Part shown: in pieces, positions 29,053-37,798 of the stretch
How the letters are laid out: every line of letters starts with the position of its first letter
Position numbering within the stretch: position 1 is the first letter of the stretch
NCBI GenBank assembly: GCA_013203465.1
Contig: JABMNR010000045.1
Location: 1 to 64,000, forward strand
Direction: 5' to 3'
Length of the DNA stretch: 64,000 bases
Source of the DNA: Alphaproteobacteria bacterium
Lineage (GTDB): Bacteria > Pseudomonadota > Alphaproteobacteria > Thalassobaculales > Thalassobaculaceae
Program-made: the position numbers and the translations under genes
The notes under the pieces: model-generated
Database searches by the model: none
The model's input: the letters and a program-made list of their open reading frames with translations, nothing else
Told to the model about the DNA's origin: nothing

Positions 29053-30051
29053 TTATTTCGTGTTCTGGATCAGCTCGACCAGCGGCTTGAGCGACGGATT
29101 CTCGGCCAAGTACTTGTCGTAGACCGGCTTCATCGCTGCCTGGAACGCCGACTTGTCCGGAATCTCGTTGAACTTGACCCCGGAAGCCAACACCTTCTCG
29201 CGGCTCGATTTGGCCCGCTTCTCCCAGAGCGCGCGCTGCAGGACGGCGGACTCGCGTGCTGCGTCCTTCACGGCCTTTTGGTCGGCCGCCGACAAGCCAT
29301 CATAAACCTTGGCGTTGACGCACACGCACTCCGGAATGATCAGATGCTGCGAGAGCGAGTAGTACCCGGCAACCTCGAAATGCCCGGTCGACTCGTACGA
29401 CGGCCAGTTGTTCTCGGCGCCGTCCACCACACCGGTCTTCAGCGATTGATAGACCTCGGAAAACGCCATCGGCGAGGGGTTGCCGCCCAACGAGGCGATC
29501 ATGCCCGAGTAGAGGTCGTTGTTCATCACCCGGACCTTCATTCCGGTGACGTCGGCCGGCGTCATGATCGGCTTCTTGGAGTTGTAAAATGACCGTGCGC
29601 CGGAATCGTACCAGGCAAGCGCGATCAGTCCCTTCTTGGCCATGCCGGCGCTGATCTCCTCGCCCGCCTTGCCGTCAAGGGCGCGGTGCATATGGCCCAT
29701 GTCCTTGAAGATGAACGGCAGGGATACGACGTTCGCCTCCGGCGCGATCGGACCGATCGGACCGAGGTTGAAATTGCCGATCTCCAGCCCGCCGATGCGC
29801 ACTTGCTCGATCGCGTCGGGTTGGCTGCCCAACACACCCGAGTGGAACATCTTCACGGTGATCCGGCCGCCAGTCTTCTCCTTGACCAGGTCGGCGAACT
29901 TGTCCATCGCCACGGTGTTCGGATAGCCCGGCTTGTGGATATTCCAGCCGCGCCACTCCGCCGCTTCGACACTGGCCATCGCGCTGAGCGAGACCGTTGC
30001 CGCAACGGCGGCACCGAGGAGCCGCGAAGCCCCGATCGTCCTGTAGAACAT
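29053..30051 (-). CDS. TRAP transporter substrate-binding protein (DctP type)
   Basis: 332 residues. A Sec signal peptide with Ala-rich core ends near AxA at about residue 30 (VEAAEW). The mature chain has the DctP pattern: a WRGWN start, KTGGRI-VKMFHSGVLG, IG-LEIGN, SLPFIF, and VTGMKVRVMNN carrying the conserved Arg that binds a carboxylate. NNWPSYESTGHFEV lies near residue 215. It is the periplasmic ligand receptor for the following permease genes. The substrate is probably an organic acid, but the sequence does not tell which. An SDR gene diverges from it. Confidence 0.92.
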   Translation of the reverse strand: MFYRTIGASRLLGAAVAATVSLSAMASVEAAEWRGWNIHKPGYPNTVAMDKFADLVKEKTGGRITVKMFHSGVLGSQPDAIEQVRIGGLEIGNFNLGPIGPIAPEANVVSLPFIFKDMGHMHRALDGKAGEEISAGMAKKGLIALAWYDSGARSFYNSKKPIMTPADVTGMKVRVMNNDLYSGMIASLGGNPSPMAFSEVYQSLKTGVVDGAENNWPSYESTGHFEVAGYYSLSQHLIIPECVCVNAKVYDGLSAADQKAVKDAARESAVLQRALWEKRAKSSREKVLASGVKFNEIPDKSAFQAAMKPVYDKYLAENPSLKPLVELIQNTK

Positions 30052-30218
30052 GGGTATCCTCCCTTATGTCCAGCGTGCAACGTTGGCCCGCGGACGCCTT
30101 TGTTTATCAACTAGATTTCGGATGATAGGACAAAGCGGGTTGTTGTCACATCAATTGACTCACACAACACGCGACAACATGGGCGCCCGACACAGGCGCC
30201 GATCGAGGGAGAGGACCG

Positions 30219-30965
30219 ATGGAGCTGGGCTTGACCGGTAAAACCGTGATCGTCACCGGCGGCAGCCGCGGGATCGGATTCGCGATCGCCGCGATCTGCG
30301 CCACCGAGGGGGCGGCGGTATCGATCTGCGGCCGGGGTGAGGCATCCCTGGCAGCGGCCAAGGATCGTCTGGCCGGCCATGGTCGGGTAGTCCACACCGC
30401 CGTGTGCGACGTGAGCGATCCGGACGCCCTCGCCGCCTATGTCGCGGACGCCGCCGACGTGTTGGGCGGTCTCGACGCCTTGGTCAACAACCCCTCCGGC
30501 TTCGGCTCGACCGACGACGAGGACGGTTGGCGCAAGGGTATCGACGTCGACCTGATGGGCGTGGTGCGCGGCACTTGGGCGGCGCTGCCGCACCTGAAGA
30601 AGACCCAAGGTGCCGTGCTGAACATCTCCTCGATCTCCGGTATCGGGCCGAGCGGCAATCTGCCCTATGGCGCGGTGAAGGCGGCGGTGATCCAGCTGAC
30701 TCAAAGCCACGCGGCGACATTCGCCGCCGACCGGGTCCGGGTGAATTGCATCGCCCCAGGCTCGATCGAATTTCCCGGCGGGGTCTGGGACCGACGGCGA
30801 ACCGAGAATCCGGACACCTATCATCGCACGTTGGCACGCATCCCGTTCGGTCGCATGGGCCATCCCGAGGAGATCGGCCGGGTCGCCGCCTTCCTGATCT
30901 CGCCGGCGGCCAGTTGGGTGACCGGACAGACCGTGTCCGTGGATGGCGGGCAGAACCTGAGCTGA
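30219..30965 (+). CDS. SDR family oxidoreductase
   Basis: 248 residues of classical SDR type. TGGSRGIG (13-20) binds NAD(P)H, the active-site Ser lies in SSIS near 137-140, and Y150 and K154 form YGAVK. PG-IEFPGGVWD after the catalytic site is a variable substrate loop, and the C-terminus has WVTGQTVSVDGGQ. The usual NNAG motif is NNPSG here. It diverges from the TRAP operon across about 165 bases, so the substrate imported there may be its substrate or precursor, which is inference. Convergent with the DMT exporter gene, seven bases between the stops. Confidence 0.88.
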   Translation: MELGLTGKTVIVTGGSRGIGFAIAAICATEGAAVSICGRGEASLAAAKDRLAGHGRVVHTAVCDVSDPDALAAYVADAADVLGGLDALVNNPSGFGSTDDEDGWRKGIDVDLMGVVRGTWAALPHLKKTQGAVLNISSISGIGPSGNLPYGAVKAAVIQLTQSHAATFAADRVRVNCIAPGSIEFPGGVWDRRRTENPDTYHRTLARIPFGRMGHPEEIGRVAAFLISPAASWVTGQTVSVDGGQNLS

Positions 30966-30972
30966 CGGTCGG

Positions 30973-31857
30973 TCACCGCCGGGCGATCAGCACCCCAACC
31001 GCCGCCAGCGCCATGCCCGCCCATGCAAGGGCGGGCATGGCCTCGCCCAGCATGCCCCACGCGATCAACGAGGCGGTCGGCGGCACCAGAAACAGCAAGG
31101 CCGAGACCCGTGCCGCCTCGCCGAACCGCAGCATGGCCAGCAACAACGTGACCGCGATCAGCGAGTTGCCGATCACCAGATAGGCCAGGGCGATGCCGAA
31201 CTCGGCGGTCCAGTCGACCGTCATGGTCTCGAAGATGGCGGCGATCGGCAGCACCACCACTAAGCCCGCCGCGTACTGCACCAGGTTGGCCGACACCGGG
31301 TGGTGGTCGCCGCCATAGCGCTTTTCGTACAATGTCGCCCCGGTCATCGCGAGCATCGCGCCGGCCGCCGCCAACAACCCGGGTACCGAGGCCGGCTCCA
31401 AACCCATTCGCGCCAGGATCACCACCGCCGCTCCGGCGAGGCCGAGCACCAGGCCCAGCCAGCGCAGAGCCGACACCCGTTCGCCCGCCAGCATCGGCGC
31501 CAGCAGGCCGACCAGGATCGGCTGCAGCGAGATCACCAAGGCCGCCACCCCCGCCGACACCCCGAGATCGAAGGCGATGTAGGACAGGCCGAAATACGCC
31601 GCCTGGATCAGCACACCGACGACCGCGAGATGCCCCCACTCCACCAAACGGCTCGGCAGGCGCGGGCGCAGAATCAGAAACAGCGGCGCCAACACCACCA
31701 GCACGCAAGCGTAGCGCAGAGCCAGGAAGGTGATCGGCTCGGCGTGGGCGATGCCGAGCTTGGCGAAGGTGAAACCGCCCGACCACAGCAACAGGAACAA
31801 GATCGGTGCCGCCGGCAGCCAAACGGGTGGCGACGCTCGACCGGGGCGGTCACTCAC
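30973..31857 (-). CDS. EamA/DMT-family transporter
   Basis: 294 residues with about ten hydrophobic helices arranged as two EamA repeats; the first repeat has LLLWSGGFTFAKLGIAHAEP, the family start. Such inner-membrane proteins export amino acids, metabolites or drugs. Its ATG overlaps the stop of the CoA-transferase gene (four bases), so both belong to one transcript and may share a pathway. A 12-bp perfect hairpin is embedded in its last codons (31011-31040). Confidence 0.87.
   Translation of the reverse strand: MSDRPGRASPPVWLPAAPILFLLLWSGGFTFAKLGIAHAEPITFLALRYACVLVVLAPLFLILRPRLPSRLVEWGHLAVVGVLIQAAYFGLSYIAFDLGVSAGVAALVISLQPILVGLLAPMLAGERVSALRWLGLVLGLAGAAVVILARMGLEPASVPGLLAAAGAMLAMTGATLYEKRYGGDHHPVSANLVQYAAGLVVVLPIAAIFETMTVDWTAEFGIALAYLVIGNSLIAVTLLLAMLRFGEAARVSALLFLVPPTASLIAWGMLGEAMPALAWAGMALAAVGVLIARR
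31011..31040. repeat. 12-bp perfect inverted repeat inside the 3' end of the DMT gene
   Basis: CCATGCCCGCCC (31011-31022) and GGGCGGGCATGG (31029-31040) flank a six-base loop. The repeat lies within the last 25 codons of the transporter gene, close to the convergent SDR stop. It may act as a coding-embedded terminator or block convergent transcription; it may also simply reflect codon choice. Confidence 0.5.
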
Positions 31858-33077
31858 GGCTCGGCGCTCGCGACGATCCCGTCGTCGTGCAACCGGCCGA
31901 TGGCACCGGAGGTAAGCCCCAGCACCTCGGCCAGCACCTCGTCGGTATCGGCGCCAAGCCGGGGGGCCGGCGCCACCGGCACCCGATCGGTGCCGAGAAA
32001 CGCGATCGGCGATCCCGGGGTCAGCACCGGCCCGATATCCGGATGATCAACGGTCGAGAACATCGGGTTGGCGGTCGACGCGCGGGGGTCGTCCGCCAGC
32101 ATCTGGCGCACGCTCTGATACGGCCCCCAGGACAACCCCTCGGCATCCAGGGCGGTAGCGATCTCGGCCAAGGTCCGGGTGGCGCACCAACGCTCGATCA
32201 GCGCGAACAGCACCTGCCGCCATTCGAACCGCGCGCCCTCGTCGGTGAAGTCGGCCACGAGCGCGGTTTCCAACGCCGCCACGCTGTCCTCGATTCCGCA
32301 GGCCCGGCACAGCCCGTGCCATTGCTTGACGGTGAGCGCCACGATCATCACCCGGCGGCCGTCCGACGTGGCGAAGTCGCGGCCGAACGCGCCATAGAGA
32401 TCGTTGCCGATCGGCCGGCGGTCGGCATTATTGATCTGCACCTCGGCGATCTGGCCGAGATTGCCGACCATGGCCATGGCTACGTCCGACAACGCCACTT
32501 CCGCCCGTCCACCCTGGCCGGTGCGCGACCGGCGATCGACCGACGCCATCACCGCCAACGCCGCGTGCAGCCCGGTGGCCACGTCCCAGGCCGGCAGCAC
32601 GTGGTTGACCGGCTGGTTCTCGCCGCCGGTGCCGGTCAAGCCCGGATAACCGACGGCACAGTTGATCGTGTAGTCGACCGCCGGTGACCCGTCGGGGCTA
32701 CCCTTGACCACCACCGAGATCGCATCGGCCCGGTGTTTCTCCAACGCGGCCTGGGCGAGCCAGGGGACATCGGCGAAATTGGTGATCAGCACGCCCGCCG
32801 CCGGCCCCGGCCGGGTCGCCAGCGCCTGGACCAGCTCACGGCCGCGCGGGTCGCGCAGGTTGACCGCGACCGAGCGCTTGCCCTTGTTCAACCCGGCCCA
32901 ATACAGGCTGGCGCCGCTGTGGTCCGCCAACGGCCAGCGCTTGTAGTCCAAACCGCCACCGATCATGTCGACACGGATCACGTCGGCGCCGAGTTGCGCC
33001 AACGTCAGGCCCGCCAACGGCGCGGCGACAAAGGCCGATGCCTCGACGATCATGAGGGAGTCGAGCAAACGATACAC
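31854..33077 (-). CDS. Class III CoA-transferase, 2-methylfumaryl-CoA isomerase-like
   Basis: 407 residues of the CaiB/BaiF fold. The catalytic Asp is expected at D165 in LPAWDVATG. The N-terminus (VEASAFVAAPLAGLTLAQLGADVIRVD, GGGLDYKRWP, SLYWAGLNKGKRS) resembles the mesaconyl-CoA C1-C4 CoA transferase (Mct) group more than formyl-CoA transferases; that assignment is from memory of the family and is not proven. GTG 33077 with TTGGAG upstream is preferred; a TTG five codons earlier also exists. It is translationally coupled to a DMT exporter and lies 60 bases after a GT39 gene. No other 3-hydroxypropionate-cycle gene is present. Confidence 0.7.
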   Translation of the reverse strand: MYRLLDSLMIVEASAFVAAPLAGLTLAQLGADVIRVDMIGGGLDYKRWPLADHSGASLYWAGLNKGKRSVAVNLRDPRGRELVQALATRPGPAAGVLITNFADVPWLAQAALEKHRADAISVVVKGSPDGSPAVDYTINCAVGYPGLTGTGGENQPVNHVLPAWDVATGLHAALAVMASVDRRSRTGQGGRAEVALSDVAMAMVGNLGQIAEVQINNADRRPIGNDLYGAFGRDFATSDGRRVMIVALTVKQWHGLCRACGIEDSVAALETALVADFTDEGARFEWRQVLFALIERWCATRTLAEIATALDAEGLSWGPYQSVRQMLADDPRASTANPMFSTVDHPDIGPVLTPGSPIAFLGTDRVPVAPAPRLGADTDEVLAEVLGLTSGAIGRLHDDGIVASAEP

Positions 33078-33137
33078 GGCACCAATCTCCAATGCGCTAG
33101 CTGCGAGGAACGCTTCGGCAGGGTAGCGGAGCCAGGA

Positions 33138-34796
33138 TCAGTTCCGCCACAGCGTGAGGCGGATATCGTCGCCACGCGAATAGTTCAGGCCCTCGACGGT
33201 GGCGATCACGCGCGGTGTCAGACCCCGCGTCGAAACCGCAGCGGTGAACGCGTCGGCCATCCGATCCTCGATCGCCGCGATCCGGCAACCGCCCGTCTCG
33301 GTCAGGAACGACACGGCCAGGAACGACACGGCCCCCGCGGGATCGGTCAACCGTGTCGCCGTGCCCAGCGTGAACACCGTGCTCGGCTCGTGAAACCCGG
33401 CGAACGCCACGGCCGGATCGGCACAGTCCGCGATCCCGGCGATCCGGCTCTCAACCGCGCGTGCGATCCACAGATGATCCAGCCTCGGCGCCACCCCGGC
33501 GAACGTCGCGGCGTAGAACACCGACGCGGCCACCGCCAAAGCCAGCAATCGGTCGACTGTCATCTCCCGAACGAACCGCAGCGTCAGCCCCAACACGCCG
33601 ACGCCCAACAGGCTCGCGGTTCCCGACCAAGGCGTGACGATGCCCTCCAGGTACAGTGTCGCGCCGACCGGCACCGCCGCCAGCGCGACCGCGACCACCA
33701 AGGCCAACCCGCTTGTCGCCCGCTGCGCCCATCGCCAACCGCCGGTCGCCGCGGCGTCCAGCCCACGGCTCAGAAACAGTCCGGTCAGAATCGCGATCGC
33801 CGGATAGACCGGGTAGGTGTAGTGCGGCAGCTTGGTCGCCACCAACTCGAAGACGATCCAGGTTGGCACGATCCAGCAGATCAACAACCGTATCGACGGC
33901 TCAACCCGGCGCGACCACGCCGTCGCCACCGCGCCGGCAGCCAGAATCGAGCCGGGCCAGAACGCCACCAGGAACACCAGTGTGTGATAGCCGGGAGGCG
34001 CGCCGTGGGCGTCGTCGCCGCGCGCCACCTTACCCAACAGCGCGTGTCCAACCGCTTCCTCCAGGAAGGCCGGGCCGACCTTGGCGGTGATCGCGATCAG
34101 CCAGGGTGCCACAATGGCGGCGGTGAGCAACAGCCCGCGGCCGATCCACAGATCGCGCAAAACCTCCCGATCACGCCGCCAAACCGACACGGCCGCGACC
34201 GTCGTCGCCAGCACCAGGGTGATGATCGGCCCCTTGATCAGCACACCGAGCCCATGAGCGATCCAGAACGCCGCCGGTGCCCCCCAGAAGCGGGCCCGGG
34301 TGATGTCGTCGCGTGTCGCGAGGCGATGCAGGGCGATTTGCGCCGCCAGAACCGTGACAAGCAACAGGGCGTCGGTTTTCGCGGTCCGCGCCTCCACCCC
34401 GGTGATCAACGCCGTCGCCAGCAGCACCCCGGCCACGAGCCCCACTGACGCACCGCCGATCCGCGCGCCAAGCCATGCGGTCATCAGCACCGCCGCCACC
34501 GCCGCCAACAGCGAGGGTAGTCGGTAGGCCCAGATGCCGACGTCCGCGCCGCCGGCCAGCACGGCGCTCGCCGCTTGCAGCCAGTAGGTGCCGATCGGCT
34601 TGACATGGCGGGGCACGTCCTGGAACCGAATGTCGATGACATCGCCGGTCTCGATCATCTGCCGCGACGCCTGAGCGTAGCGCGCCTCGTCGCGATCCAT
34701 CGCCGGGATCTGAAATTGCCCCGGCACCAGTGCGACCAACGCCACCGCCAGAACCAGCATCCATTGCCGAAGCGACAGTCTCACCGGCTCGGTCAC
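33138..34796 (-). CDS. ArnT/PMT-like membrane glycosyltransferase (GT39/GT83)
   Basis: 552 residues. The first periplasmic loop has MDRDEARYAQASRQM (about 33-47), carrying the Asp-Glu pair used by GT-C enzymes that take sugar from polyprenyl phosphate, followed by KPIGTYWLQA. About 11-12 membrane segments and a soluble C-terminal domain follow. GTG 34796 overlaps the stop of the GT2 gene (GTGA). The GT2 enzyme probably makes the polyprenyl-linked sugar that this one transfers. An in-frame 15-bp duplication (33304-33333) gives the repeat AVSFLAVSFL. Confidence 0.88.
   Translation of the reverse strand: MTEPVRLSLRQWMLVLAVALVALVPGQFQIPAMDRDEARYAQASRQMIETGDVIDIRFQDVPRHVKPIGTYWLQAASAVLAGGADVGIWAYRLPSLLAAVAAVLMTAWLGARIGGASVGLVAGVLLATALITGVEARTAKTDALLLVTVLAAQIALHRLATRDDITRARFWGAPAAFWIAHGLGVLIKGPIITLVLATTVAAVSVWRRDREVLRDLWIGRGLLLTAAIVAPWLIAITAKVGPAFLEEAVGHALLGKVARGDDAHGAPPGYHTLVFLVAFWPGSILAAGAVATAWSRRVEPSIRLLICWIVPTWIVFELVATKLPHYTYPVYPAIAILTGLFLSRGLDAAATGGWRWAQRATSGLALVVAVALAAVPVGATLYLEGIVTPWSGTASLLGVGVLGLTLRFVREMTVDRLLALAVAASVFYAATFAGVAPRLDHLWIARAVESRIAGIADCADPAVAFAGFHEPSTVFTLGTATRLTDPAGAVSFLAVSFLTETGGCRIAAIEDRMADAFTAAVSTRGLTPRVIATVEGLNYSRGDDIRLTLWRN
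33304..33333. repeat. In-frame 15-bp tandem duplication within the GT39-like gene
   Basis: AGGAACGACACGGCC occurs twice directly (33304-33318 and 33319-33333). It adds five residues, giving AVSFL twice in the C-terminal domain, and keeps the frame. Confidence 0.9.
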
Positions 34797-35545
34797 GTAC
34801 GCGGCTCCGAGGTCGGTGGTGCGACGCTGGACCGGCGCAGCAGCCACATCACGCCGAACAAATCGACGATGCCGACCGCCGCGCGGCCGAGGTTGGTGTA
34901 TTTCGAGCGGCCGGCCAGCCGGGCGCGATCGTCGATGCTGACGTTGGTGATCCCGTAGCCATAGCGCCGCACCAGCGCCGGCAGGAACCGGTGCAGGCTG
35001 TCGAAGAACGGCAGGCTGAGAAACAGCGCGCGCGGGATCAGCTTCAAGCCGCAGGCGGTGTCCGGGCAGTCGTCACGCAACGCCAGACGCCGCGCGCCGT
35101 TGCCGATCCTGGACGCGATCAGCCGGCCGATGCCCGCCGTCCGGCGCCGGCGTATGCCGCACACAAGTCCGGTCTCGCCAACCACGCGCGGATCGATGGT
35201 CCGGGCCATCGCCACCAGATCGGCCGGATCGTTCTCGCCGTCGCCGTCGATGCTTGCCGCCCACAGCGACCGCGCCGCCGCCATGCCGGTACGCAACGCC
35301 GCGCTCTTGCCCAACCGCTGGGGATGCCGGACCAGCCGCACTCGGCCGTCCTCCGTCGCAAGCCGTTCGACGAGCGCATCGGTGCCATCGCGGCTGCCAT
35401 CATCAACCACCACCACGTCGAGGGCATAGTGCGTGCCCGCGACCTCCAGCAGCTCGCGCAAGAGCGCCTCGACGGCTCCCGCTTCGTCGCACACGGGCAC
35501 GACGACGGAGAGGGGCGGCAAAATCTCGGGATCGGTGGCGGTCAT
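34793..35545 (-). CDS. Glycosyltransferase family 2 (polyprenyl-phosphate sugar synthase-like)
   Basis: 250 residues with the GT-A fold: LSVVVPVCDEAGAV at 12-25, VVVDDGSRDGT (45-55) and DGDGENDPAD near 99-108 (DxD-like metal site). This layout fits dolichol-phosphate mannose/undecaprenyl-phosphate sugar synthases. The C-terminal part has one hydrophobic stretch (VGIVDLFGVMWLL) that may associate with the membrane. The stop overlaps the start of the GT39-like gene, a donor-maker and donor-user pair. The accepted sugar is unknown. Confidence 0.87.
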   Translation of the reverse strand: MTATDPEILPPLSVVVPVCDEAGAVEALLRELLEVAGTHYALDVVVVDDGSRDGTDALVERLATEDGRVRLVRHPQRLGKSAALRTGMAAARSLWAASIDGDGENDPADLVAMARTIDPRVVGETGLVCGIRRRRTAGIGRLIASRIGNGARRLALRDDCPDTACGLKLIPRALFLSLPFFDSLHRFLPALVRRYGYGITNVSIDDRARLAGRSKYTNLGRAAVGIVDLFGVMWLLRRSSVAPPTSEPRT

Positions 35546-35608
35546 GGACGGCGCTGTATCGTGGTGTTCGCGGGTCTTACCAGATCGCGGGAAGCCGCGC
35601 GACGGCGA

Positions 35609-36634
35609 TCACGCCGCCGACAGCCGCTCAAACAGGTCAACGTACGACCGCACGCACGCCTCGCGGGTGAAGTGCCGGCCATGCCGTTCGGTCGCGCCGG
35701 CGACCAGACGGGCCGCCAGATCCTTGTCCTCGATCGCCCGGCGCAACGCCTCGGCCAACGGCTCGATCGCGTCACGCGGCACCATCAGGGCGTCGACCTC
35801 CGGGGTGACGAACTCGGCCGGGCCATCGGCGTCGCTCACCACCAAGGGTTTGCCGTAGGCCCAGGCCTCCAGGGTCACGGTGCCGAACGGCTCGTGCCGG
35901 GACGGAAACGCCACCACGTCGCACGACCGGAAGTAAGCGCCGGTCTCCGCTTGCCATCCAAGAAACACCACCCGGTCGGCGACACCCAACTCCCGCGCCA
36001 GGGTTTTCAAGGCCGTTTCCTCCGGCCCGCTGCCGGCGATCCAAAGGTACACGCCGTCGAGCCGCGCCACCGCCTTGAGCAGCACATCCAACGCCTTGGC
36101 TTGATGCAGCCGGGCGGGGGTAAACACCACCGGCGCATCGGCGGGCGTGCCCAGTGCGGCACGGTCGGCCGGCGGGCTGGCGTCGGGTTCGGCGAAATTG
36201 GCGATCACGCTGGCGCGGCCGGCCGGCCACCCCAGATCGATCACGTGACGGCGGATGCCCTCGGTGATGCAGGCCAGGTGGTCGCAGCGCCGGAAGTATT
36301 TCAGGTCGTAGAAACCGCCGAGCCGCGCCACCTTGGGAAACGGTCCCCGCGGCATGAAGGCTGACGCCCGGCTCATGAACGACAACGCGGCTTGCGGCTG
36401 GAGCTGAGCAATGGCGCGGTCGATCGCCCGGCCGGTCTGGAAATCAAGCCACCGCCCGAACGCCGTCTCGGTGACCCGCACACCGGCGTCGCGCAAGGCC
36501 GCCGCCCGGGGCGGATTGTGCCGAATGATCGCGTGGACATCGTGACCGGACCGCACGAAAGCGCCGCTCAGCGTGACGAAAAAGGTCTCCGCCCCGCCGT
36601 CGCGGGCGCCGGCCAGCAACGTCAGAAGCCGCAT
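35609..36634 (-). CDS. Glycosyltransferase family 4
   Basis: 341 residues with a GT-B fold. The start, LLTLLAGARDGGAETFFV, is the usual N-terminal Gly-rich loop. The C-terminal domain has VFTPARLHQAKALDVLL, IAGSGPEE, and the EX7E-like SRHEPFGTVTLEAWAYGKP that binds the nucleotide sugar. It is soluble and works at the cytoplasmic membrane face in glycan or glycolipid synthesis. ATG 36634 lies two bases after the upstream stop. Sixty-three bases separate it from the GT2 gene. Confidence 0.88.
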   Translation of the reverse strand: MRLLTLLAGARDGGAETFFVTLSGAFVRSGHDVHAIIRHNPPRAAALRDAGVRVTETAFGRWLDFQTGRAIDRAIAQLQPQAALSFMSRASAFMPRGPFPKVARLGGFYDLKYFRRCDHLACITEGIRRHVIDLGWPAGRASVIANFAEPDASPPADRAALGTPADAPVVFTPARLHQAKALDVLLKAVARLDGVYLWIAGSGPEETALKTLARELGVADRVVFLGWQAETGAYFRSCDVVAFPSRHEPFGTVTLEAWAYGKPLVVSDADGPAEFVTPEVDALMVPRDAIEPLAEALRRAIEDKDLAARLVAGATERHGRHFTREACVRSYVDLFERLSAA

Positions 36635-36636
36635 GC

Positions 36637-37650
36637 TCAAGCCGCCGTCAGATCGCGCACGGCCCGGTGGATGAACGCCGCATCCTCCGGGTTCAGAACC
36701 GGGTTCCCGGCGCGATGACCCCAAATCGATTCGATCGGCCGAAACTCGGCGTTCGGCATCCGGGCGGTCTCGGCCGCGCTATCCTCCGCCGTGAAATAAA
36801 GATCGGTGCGCGACGGCATGATGATGGAACGCGCAGTAATGGCACCCAGCGCCGCGTCCAAATCGCCATCGTAGATATCGTTAGCGGAAATGTCCGACAG
36901 CTCCCAGGTGCGAAGGCTGGCCAGCAGATCATCGCCGGAGCGGCGGAGGAAATTCGCCTCCCAGCTGCGGACCAGCCAGTCCTCGAGCGAGCTGAACCCG
37001 ACTTCGAGGTAGAGTTTCTCGCGATAGAACGCCTGGCTCATCGCCCAACCGGCGTAGACCCGGCCCATGGCACGCAGCCCGGTCACCGGCCGCTCGGCGA
37101 AATAGCCGTCGCGCCACGCCGGATCGGCGGTGAGCGTCGCGCGCACCCCTTCGAGAAACACCTTGTTGTGCACCGAGGTTCGGGCCGAGCCGCACAACGC
37201 GCAAATCCGTTCGACTTGATCCGGAAAAAGCGCGCCCCAGTGCAGCGCCTGCTGCGCACCCATGGACCAGCCGTAGATCAGCGCCAACCGCTCGACCCCG
37301 AACACCTCCCGCATCAGCCGCCTCTGAGCATGGACATTGTCCCAATGGGTAAACTCCGGGAACCGGCCGTGGCCGAACGGCTCCGGCAGGGTACTCGGCG
37401 AGCTCGACAGCCCGTTGGCGAACATGTTGGGGATCACCACGAACCAGCGATCGGTGTCGAGAACCTTGCCCGGCCCGACCAGCCACTCGGTGTCGGTGTG
37501 CTGGGCTCCGTAGGAGGTCGGATAGAGCACGGCGTTGGACTTGTCCGGCGCTAAGCTGCCGTAGGTCTTGTAGGCGATGAACGGGTTCGGGATGGTCATG
37601 CCGCGCTGAAGTGTCGTCGGGCCAAGATGAAAAATCGCGTGGCCGGCCAT
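36637..37650 (-). CDS. Homoserine-acetyltransferase-like alpha/beta hydrolase
   Basis: 337 residues. Nucleophile Ser in YGWSMGAQQ (about 123-131), acid in MPSRTDLYF and His in SIWGHRAGNP near the end form a complete triad. The overall pattern, AYKTYGSLAPDKSNAVLYPTSYG and MFANGLSSSPS, is that of the MetX superfamily. The canonical MetX nucleophile motif GGSMGGMQ is not kept and a MetA is encoded nearby, so this is probably a relative with another acyl substrate or simple hydrolase activity. ATG 37650 has ACGGAGACG upstream. It is placed first in the glycosyltransferase run. Confidence 0.78.
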   Translation of the reverse strand: MAGHAIFHLGPTTLQRGMTIPNPFIAYKTYGSLAPDKSNAVLYPTSYGAQHTDTEWLVGPGKVLDTDRWFVVIPNMFANGLSSSPSTLPEPFGHGRFPEFTHWDNVHAQRRLMREVFGVERLALIYGWSMGAQQALHWGALFPDQVERICALCGSARTSVHNKVFLEGVRATLTADPAWRDGYFAERPVTGLRAMGRVYAGWAMSQAFYREKLYLEVGFSSLEDWLVRSWEANFLRRSGDDLLASLRTWELSDISANDIYDGDLDAALGAITARSIIMPSRTDLYFTAEDSAAETARMPNAEFRPIESIWGHRAGNPVLNPEDAAFIHRAVRDLTAA

Positions 37651-37798
37651 GATCGTCTCCGTCTCGTTGGGCACAGGGTGGCGAGTGTAGCACCGGTCCC
37701 GTTCCAACCAAGCAACGCCCCGGCCCTCCCGCATGCCGTGGAAAGCCCTTACAGTCGTGGGCGTACCCATGGCGCCTTCATGGCGGAAAGGATAGCCC

